The notes beneath the pieces are model-generated. The model did not search any database and was not told where the DNA came from. It saw only the letters and a list, made by a program, of their open reading frames with translations. A DNA stretch of 56,954 nt from Mansonella perstans (Eukaryota > Nematoda > Chromadorea > Rhabditida > Onchocercidae), in the NCBI GenBank assembly GCA_037074765.1, contig JBAMDO010000277.1, forward strand, positions 1 through 56,954, read 5' to 3'. Shown in pieces: positions 48,057 through 56,954 of this stretch (within the stretch, counting starts at the first letter, position 1; every line of letters starts with the position of its first letter). The translations under genes were made by a program, and so were the position numbers.

Positions 48057-49638
48057 ACAAAGACTAAAATTCTTCAATTATGACTCATCATCATACTAGG
48101 TGTTTACATTATAAGCACAAAGGCATTTCCATCTCAGTGTTGTATTTATTGTTCGAATGAATAAATGAATAGATCAGATTGAATTGATGCACAATTCGAA
48201 TCAATCATTTTTCAGATCAATGAATGATATAAAAATATGCTATGATATTCATAATTATCACAAATATATGAAAGCATTTTTTTCTCAATACATTCTCTCA
48301 TGACTTTTTCATTTTTTTTTTGTAGTATAAACTTTCTACCCGCCACAGTTTGGTAGTAATTGTTTGGTTATAAATAATTTCATATTTTTGTCTCTTTGTT
48401 TTGCATTTTGTATAATTTATCATCTATCTATTATTATATTTTCGTTTTTTTCTCAATCTTTTCCTCAATTTTTTTTTTTTTTTTGAAATTAAATTTTTTA
48501 CAAAATATAAAAGTGTCTTTTTTTTTTGTGAAATTATCTTTATGAATATATCCTATAAGATATATCTATCTATTATTTTGTATCTATCAATACTATCTAT
48601 TGAGGAAGGTTAAAGGTGATAAGAGAAGTGTAAGGGATGATTACAGTTATCATTATATCACTCATTGCATGATAATAAATTTGATCTGGTGATAATACTT
48701 AAACATTTTATATAAGCTTTTAAAAATAAAATGCAATTACAAATGACATAGCAAATTTGTTAACATTGATAACGATTTTCAACTGATATAACTGATAAAA
48801 TTAATAGTGATAGGGTATATTTAACCAAGTTGGACAACTATTTAGTGATTTTTTTTTTTACCTCTCAAACACGATAGAAATAAGCAACAAAATAGCTAAA
48901 ATTTTGTAATAGTAATAGTAGTCATTGTAGATATTAATGATATTAATAATTGTTGTTGTTATTGTAGTAGTATCAGTAACTTATTGTAGTAGTAAGTAGC
49001 TATTATTATCAAATAGCTATTTGTTGTTAACAACTACAAGTGTAAAAAACAATGTAAAAAAATATACGATGAAATTTAGTATAATATTAAAATGAAGAAA
49101 AAAAAAAAAGGAAGAATTGATTAAAAATTAATGATGAAAGATTTATTTGCTTAAGCAAAATTATTATCCAGTTAAACAGCTGTTTAATAAATTTTTACCA
49201 ATTTTCAAATATCAAATATACCGCGCCTAAATTTCAAAATTTTTTTTTTCCATTTCAATTTAAATTATTTGACATTATGGAATTGAATGGAATTTTTTTT
49301 TTGTAATGAAAAAATAAAATTGAAAATGAAATAATTATGAGTGGGGAAAAATCAATATTGCTATGGATTATATTTATATGCTTGTAATAGTAGGAGAATA
49401 TTTGTTTGCTAATTATTATCATTCAAATGTTCAAAAATCAAATTTATTGAATATATGAAAAAAAAAAAAGAAATTCTTCCCACATTCTCTCATATCTTTT
49501 TTTCCTGTGTTTCTTTTACTTCCTAAATTTCAAATGTGCTCATTCTATTCTTGATTTCATTTTTAATTAATTGTTAAGGATATTTGTGCAATTTCAGTTC
49601 AAATATTTCATTTAAATTAAAAAAAAACTTTTGATTTC

Positions 49639-49674
<36 letters not shown>

Positions 49675-52600
49675 ATAATTGAAAAGTAAATATTTAATGT
49701 TTTAATTGCAAAAGAAAATTTTTCTTTAACATTCGAAGCACTTTTGACCACTTTTGTTCAATTCATCTTTTTTGTTCCGTTTTAATTGATTTTTTGTTTG
49801 GCTTATATTTGAAAAATTATGTGAAAGTAATCGTAAAAGCGTAAAAGTCAAAAAGCGAAACTTTTTTAAGAATATTTTGTGAAAATTAGAAGTGATAAAA
49901 ATTTTTGAAGAAAAGTTTACATTTCGTTTTCCTTTTTTTTTTTTCTTTTCGGCGATAGCAAAAGGAAAATCGTTGAACTGTTGAAATAATATATGGTCTT
50001 TTTTTTTTTTTTTGAAATTTTCGAAAAGCAAGCAGCAATTTCTACCAAATGATTCAATTATGTTTATCACTTAAAAAAAAATTTAATATGCTAAAATAAT
50101 TGGTTGAAAAAAAAAATTAGTTCCAAGAAAAACTTTTTAACTAACTTATTAGGCAAGTGTTCCTTTTTTCTTTTTTTTTTTATTGTTAAAAACTTAAAAG
50201 AGTAAGAAGGTGAAAGTGGAAAAATAAGTTGGACAACGACTGGAAAAACACGGGAAATGATTTGGGGGAGAGAAGGCGGGAACTGCTATAGAAATGATGA
50301 AATGCGGGAACGATAAATGTTATGGAACATAGCCATTTCAAACGGGTTTCATTTCAGTTTTTTTTTTTCGTGAAATTTTTTTTGTGAAACGATGAGATTA
50401 AATAAAAAGGTATAATTTGTCAGTGTGTAAAAATAATAGGAAATCGTTTAATTGGATGGAGAAAATAGATTTAAATTTGACCTTGATCTATATTGGAACT
50501 AAAATACTCAATTTTTTTATTGGAAGTGTATTTAAATTTCATCGTAGAAATTTTTTCTTTTTGAAAAAAATCAACAATACTTTTCTTTTTTTGCTATTCA
50601 TTATTTTCAGTTCGATGCTTTTTTTATTTCATTAATTTATCAATTTGAAAAAGATGAAAAAAGTTTCTTTTTTGAACTTAAAAATTTATATTTCATTTGG
50701 ATGCATATGAGTAGTTATGCAGCAGAAATGTGATTCAATAGATTGCTTCAGTTTTTAGATAAAGTTTGACCTTTAACCCCTTTAAATATATTTAATTTCA
50801 TTTATTTCTATTGAAATTTTGCTCTTTTTTCGACTTTTTTTATGATAAGAAAATGATCTGATAATATTAAGTTTTATGTTTACATTGAAAAGTAATGAGT
50901 GTGTATGTTGTCTATATATACAAATTCTAAGACATCAACAAACGAATTTGACCTTTGACTTTCCATAGTTTTTGCCTTATTTGCTTATAGATAATTAATT
51001 TCTATTTCATATGAATGCTTTTGGATTTTTTTTTTTTTTTGTTCTGCTCAAATAACTTTTCATTTTTATTTGCCAAACATGGTGGCTTGTAATGTTAGTA
51101 AAAAGAAAAAATACTTGCTTTTATCAATTATTAATTCCTATCTGATTAGTTTTAAAATTAAATTCTTCAAGAATTTAACAATTTGCTAAGTTTTATATTG
51201 GAGGATAATTTAAAAGTTATAATAAAAGATTATTATGCAACAACTCGATTTAATATTGATAGATTAACAAAAAAGAATTTTTCAATCATAACTATTCAAC
51301 ATATTTCAAATTTTAACTTGAATTATCCTTGGATTTTAATTGCAGTTAATTTTACAGTATTCTAAAATTTATCGTTTTATTCGTTTGTTTTACTGTAGCG
51401 CAATATTGATCCTCAGTTATATTATAAAAGCATTGCGTAGCTTCATGTGTACATCAAGTATACATCATAGGCTTCACGTGTAAATTACGTACACATCACT
51501 TTAGAAAAAAAAAACGTCAAACATGTGAATAGCTAAAGAAAAATGAAAATTGTTTGATTTAGCTTATTTGTTGTTAGTTTAACGCATCAACAATATTTTT
51601 TTATCACAATACGTTTTTTACTGCTATTAGTTAAGTAAATTACTTGAAGCTATTTAAATAAGATAGAAAGTTACTGTAGCAAATTATGCATTATGAACAG
51701 TGACATATTTACATTGCATTTATTTGCTCCATAAATTACCTGATCAATTAAATGCTTATGAATGAATTGTTTTGGTGTACCTGCTGATTCTATTTGCATA
51801 TCTTAATCCTTTAGCATACAAATTTAATCCAACAAATTTCCATTTCTGTCTTTCATACTCATAAATACTTATTTGTTTGATTATCTTACCTGTGAAAAAA
51901 AAAAAGGAAAAAATTTGTTATTTCTTTATCTTATCGTAACATCTGGAAATCTTTTATAAATTATTAATTAATGTGCTGATTATTTTTATTATGAATTGTA
52001 AATCATTCCAGATTATTTCACTATTAATTAAACTTATTCTCATTTATTTAATAATTTTAATTAATCATAAATTAATTAACTAGCAATTATTCACTTATCA
52101 ATTGAAAGTTTTATAGCTATTTTTTTTTTCTATCATTGATCTGATTATCAGAAATTAGGAAGTGTTAAAAAATTTTTCCACTTAATATTATTCATAATTG
52201 GTATGATTTCTGTACTGCAGTACTAGTAATGTAATATTGATTATTTCTAATAATCAGGACAATGATAAGACTGATAATGAGCAAAAGAATTATTATTTGA
52301 TAAGGATGAAAATAGCCTAATAAAAACATATACAAGCAACACATTGATTGATAAACATGTACATACATACATATATGTGCATAATAAGAGATATTTCTAC
52401 GCAACACATTTAATTAACGAATTTTCTTAAACAACAATTAATAAATTAATGAAAATAAAAGTTTGAAAGAAAATGCCAAACATCAAAGAGAAGTGCAGGA
52501 AAAAAAAGAATAATAAAAGTGAAACTGTTATAATTTTCAATTAATTCAAAACTTAAAGAAAAAAAAAAAGAAAAAAAAGCAAAATTAATATTGAAAAATC

Positions 52601-52995
52601 ATTTTTAAACAGGTGAAAAAGGTTTCATTTTTTTTTTAAATTATGTATATTTTTTTGAACCAATTAAAAATGCAACTAACTCATATTCGTAGCATTAATT
52701 TTTCATTTATTAATCACTTTTTTTCTTCATCCTTTCTAATTTTAACAATTTTATGTGTCATGATGAAATTGTTGTTTTTATTTTTTTTGAAATTAATTGA
52801 AATTTTATAATCATTAGTAACAAGTATTGAACAAGTTTATTAATAAATTCATTCTGTATTTTCTATGATTTTTTAAAAAACATATTTCATTGATAAAATT
52901 TATTTATTTTTTTATTTTGAAAAAGCAAATCGCTTGAATTGATTTGTTACTGTGATAAAGCATCATCATAACGATGAGAAGCAATCATCGAGTGA
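48057..52995. other. Gene desert, section 5
   Basis: AT-rich with many homopolymers (for example a T run of about 28 at 49640-49668) and TAGTAG triplets at 48905-49010. No gene supported. Confidence 0.6.
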
Positions 52996-53010
52996 ATGTT
53001 CTCATCTTAC

Positions 53011-53057
53011 CATTTTCCCCGTATCATGATTGAATGCAATCTCGTACCACGGGATCG
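53011..53057 (-). other. Possible orphan micro-exon
   Basis: 47 bases between a TTGTAAG acceptor and a strong ATG|GTAAGA donor, reading IPWYEIAFNHDTGKM. It lies in a GC-richer island (52930-53130). No neighbouring exon was found, so this is weak. Confidence 0.12.
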
Positions 53058-53279
53058 CTTACAATTTTTGTTACACTCATAAATATTATAAATATGTCTA
53101 TTTGCTATGGGAAGAGGAGGAAGAAGCGGGGCTGTGACGAGGAGTAGTAGTTGGAGGAATAAAAGGAAATTGATGGTGATGATGGATGATAATGATGAAA
53201 ATGTAAGATGTTTATGATATCTTATGTCGTAAATGATTATAAATTATGTGAAAATGACATTTTCCAATTTTTCTTTTCG

Positions 53280-53400
53280 TCATTATCATCATTATCATTA
53301 TCATCATCCTCCATAATATTCTCTTTTTATCATTACCATCATTATCATTATCATCATCACAATTCATTTATTATTATATTGTTATCATTATCCCTGTCAT
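53280..53400. repeat. Interrupted (ATC/ATT)n array
   Basis: CATTATCATC units repeated with interruptions on the plus strand. Related TCATCATT tracts occur at 55380-55590. Confidence 0.85.
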
Positions 53401-56400
53401 TTTGTCATTATTGTTTAATGATTTATTTTTCATTTTCTCAATGTGCATACATTATTATTGTTTTGCAGCTATCTGCAATATTTACAGCTCTTTTTTATCG
53501 TTTACAATAAAACATGTGGGAAATTTACGACAAAACTATAAGCTAAATGATTATTGTTTTGCTAAGTTCATTGTTGCTCTTGTTATTGTTATTGTTATCG
53601 TAATTATTTGTATGTTAATTAAGCAATTTCATTTTGTGTCAGTTTTCAAATAAATTAAAGAAGCAAACAATTTGACGAAATAAAAAAAAAGACTAAAAAT
53701 TTTTTTTCATTGAAACAGTCGATCAGATTATTCAATGTAATGTTTATACTTTTTTTTGCATCTGTTATTGTATTTGTATGGAAAAAAACATAAACTTATA
53801 ATTCTTTTTTGTTTATTAAAATTTTAACGCAACCATTCCAAAGTTTTATTTTTATTAACCAATCAATTTTGCTATTTAAATTTATTTGTTCATTCAAGCA
53901 AAGCAAATTATTTGACATTAAATTAATTAAACGAAACTAATTAACTAATAATCGGAATTTCTAGTGGCAAGCATTAATAATAGTCAAATTTTAGTAAAAA
54001 AAAAAATTTAATAATATTAATTAAAGAAATGCTACTGTAATATTTTTGGTTTTTATAAGAAGAACTTTTCTTCACATAATTATAGGTTTGATTCATATTT
54101 TTTGTGATCAAATTTTATTTGCAAAAATTCAATTTAAAGTTAACATTTTTGACCTAAAATTTAAAAAAAAAAATCTTTTACACCTTTTTAATAATCAATC
54201 TCTCACAATTATAAAAGCTAAAATTTCCGCTAAAAATTTTTCAACCCATCAAGCAATGATTTTAAGATTTGAAAACTTTTTTTAACAAAAAAAAAGAATA
54301 GCGATGATTAAATTGTACTCAGAAAAATCATTAAAAAGTTTTTTTTTATTTGAAAAGATATTTTAGAATTATTTATAAATACAAAAAATCTTTTCAAAAT
54401 GATTTTTCCTTTTTTCTCTTTTCTATCATTCTCAATTCGTCATTCTTTTTATTTTTTCGTCTTTCTTTTGCCTCTATTCTTCTCATCTTTCCTTTTTCCT
54501 TTGTTTAGTTCTTATTCATTTGAAAATTTTGTAGATTAATTTTAAACAAACAATATAAATTAGTTTTAAGCGAGAAATTCCCTCTCTCTCTGCTTTTCTT
54601 CTTTTCCTCTTTCTTTTTTCGTAACCTTCTAAAAGATGCAAAATAATTGATCTGTAGCAAAAGTTCTTTCTTTTGGTTAATGCTAATTGGTGTAGAAACA
54701 TTGTTGTTGTACAATGAGCATTTTGATTTATCACATCCGTTCCTCACTAATCAATTGCCAATTTTTATTTCATTACAATTTATCATTTATCATTCATTGC
54801 TTGCTAAGTTAATTAATTATAACTAATTTCTGAAACAACTGGAAAGTGGACTGAAAATTTTAAATAAAGTACAGTACTTTCAAAATATTTAAATAACTAA
54901 ATTCAAGGAAGTTGGAATGAAAAATCCAATTAAATAAATATAGCCAAGCATAGCCATTTCAAAAACATAAATAAATAATTAATATAATTACCTCTGATAT
55001 ACCTTCGTTTTTCTTTTCGTTATTACTATTGTTAATTTTTTTCTTTGTAAAGCAACACAGAGAAATAAAATTGTAATTCAACTTTCTAAATCAATTATTA
55101 TTATTTTTTGTTATTATAATCATTGTTATTGTTTTTGTCATTATCGTATTGCTGTTGCTGTTGTCGTTCATCAATGGTAAATTTTACACAATGTCAGAAT
55201 TTAATTTCAAATTTATATTTGCATTTTTAACTTTTATCTCATTTTCATATTATTATCTTTTAAAGATCTGAAAAGTGCCAGCACCTCTTTTTGTCAGCTA
55301 AAAAAATGAATAAAAAGAATTCTGAAATTCTTCAAATTCTTATCCAATAATTGAAAAAATTTTCTGCTGTTTTTACCATCACTACCACCTTGTTCGTTAT
55401 CATTATTATCACAGTCACATGGTTCACCTCCTTCTTCCCCATCGTCATTGTCGTCATCGTTTTAATCATAATTAATCGCAATCATGGTTATAATGGTTGT
55501 CATCATCATTGTTATAATCGCAATCTCATTCATCATCTCGTTTGCAACCATAAACATAACCATCATCACAGATATTATGATCACCACTATCACTGTACTC
55601 AGTAGAATTACCTAATTCACTTGACCCTATCTTAATTAAATCTTATAGATTTTAAACTTAAATTCTGACACATATCATTCATTCTGTTTATTTTTTTCTT
55701 CTCCCAAACAGAATAATATCAACCTACATCTACTTACAATCATTTTAAAATTTTCAAAAAAATTTAAAGTAGAAATTTTTCTAAAAATGGAGTAGCTATA
55801 AAGAAGTTGAAAACTTTAAAGAAGACTGATTTTTTATATAAGAATTGATCAAGCAAAGAAAAAAACAACAATAAAATCTTTTGCTTCCATATTATCTTTA
55901 GTGCTTCATTATCATCATCATCATCTCTGTCAATTCCACAAGTCTAGGACTTATTATTACCAATTCGACAATTGCAGGAAATTTTCTAATTTATGAACAT
56001 CATCATCTTTACAATTTGAAACTAATAAGAGAGAATTAATTTCATGCTAATTAATCGTTGAAAGTATCATTGTCGCGACTTCCCATAAAGCTCGTGGAAT
56101 GTAACTATAAAAACTCTTACTTAAAAAGTTACGAAGCAGTCTCTAATATTTTCCATTTTTTTTTTCAAATTACACATTTAAAATTTTCAGAATTTTTAAA
56201 GTTTGTTTTAAAATCAAACGAAGTAAACAATGTTTTTTTTATTTCATTTTGCAAAACTCAACATTCAATCAAATAATATCATTCAATTTTAAATTTTTTT
56301 AATTTTATGTGATTTGAACTTTGTTCTTTCAAATGCTCTTAACAAAGTCATCAAATAATTTTCCGATAACGGTTTGCAAATCTGTTAGCACTAACATATG

Positions 56401-56954
56401 TTTCTTCACCTACTTTATTATTGCATATCTTTCTGATAAAATAAAAATTTTTTTTTTTAAATTTTGTTTCAAAATTAACTAATTTGTCTCAAAATTAACT
56501 AACACAAATGGGCAAAGAGAAAATCTACATGGAAAATATATGAAAAAATTTTTGATTTATAGAAATAAATAATTTAAGGAAAATTCATTGGAATCATTTC
56601 TATTTGCTGGATTAACACAGCTGAAACGAATATATCGGTAGTGAAGATGAAGCTCAAATGTAGCTTGGATGAATATCCGGTAACTGAAATGTAAGTTGGA
56701 TATCCGGTTGCCTGGATATCCAGCTAGATGAAATAATACCATAATAATTCAGTGTTGCTTAGAAGAAGGATAATTCACATAATATGCTTTAGACCGTTTA
56801 GTCAAATCATTAATAAGTATTTGTTGAAAAACATTTCCTGATATTTGAAATAGAGAATGAATAATTAATTGTTTATGGAAGCGACAAATGATTAATTATT
56901 TATGGAAACAGTAAATAACTTAATTATATCGGAAAAAAGTAATATTTTTAAATT
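53401..56954. other. Gene desert, section 6
   Basis: AT-rich. Short triplet arrays lie at 55095-55165 and 55380-55590, and a GGATATCC palindrome cluster at 56670-56722. No gene supported. Confidence 0.6.

Noticed and set aside
1..56954. tRNA, rRNA, CRISPR, bacterial endosymbiont insert
   Set aside because: No tRNA T-arm pattern, rRNA segment, regularly spaced repeat array or long bacterial-type frame was found by eye; a covariance or similarity search would be needed to exclude small ones.

Overview
The window looks like nuclear DNA of a nematode, most likely a filarial or related spirurid worm. It is very AT-rich and has split genes with small exons (mostly 50-230 bp) and GT-AG introns. Putative 3' splice sites lie 0-20 bases before each start codon, as expected where mRNAs receive a spliced leader. 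One gene encodes an Argonaute whose sequence looks most like the worm-specific WAGO group. There is no sign of bacterial, phage or plasmid gene organisation. The species is inferred; no marker gene fixes it.

Left part (1-28 kb) is gene-bearing. Five genes could be rebuilt exon by exon with consistent splice phases. They are: (1) a WAGO-like Argonaute on the minus strand (start 6576, running off the left edge), with all visible PAZ and PIWI landmarks but three apparent single-base losses; (2) a dysbindin-like BLOC-1 subunit on the minus strand (13035-10758); (3) adenylosuccinate lyase on the minus strand (18214-13918), a complete 483-residue enzyme whose catalytic residues fall at the same numbers as in human ADSL; (4) the rRNA-processing protein RRP7 on the plus strand (18914-21375), divergent from (3) across a 700-bp shared promoter region; (5) a ZNRF-family E3 ubiquitin ligase on the minus strand (27808-23719), complete, with an N-myristoylation start and a C-terminal RING. 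A weak sixth candidate lies on the plus strand between (4) and (5).

Right part (28-57 kb) is a gene desert of about 29 kb. I find no convincing gene there. It holds microsatellites ((GAT)n, (ATC)n, (TTG)n), long alternating purine/pyrimidine arrays (GT/AC), homopolymer runs, several small tandem duplications and inverted repeats, and a decayed reverse-transcriptase fragment. Islands of higher complexity may be regulatory. The most suggestive signal is a 9-mer, ATTGGCGCC, found three times within 2.6 kb.

Functionally the genes are unrelated housekeeping and regulatory genes (purine synthesis, ribosome assembly, lysosome-related organelle traffic, ubiquitination, small-RNA silencing). I see no operon-like or cluster logic beyond the divergent ADSL/RRP7 pair. 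I did not find a clearly new biological system. The observations most worth checking are the frameshifted Argonaute, the exon-fragment duplication inside the ADSL gene, the ACGT cluster in the shared promoter and the ATTGGCGCC triplet.
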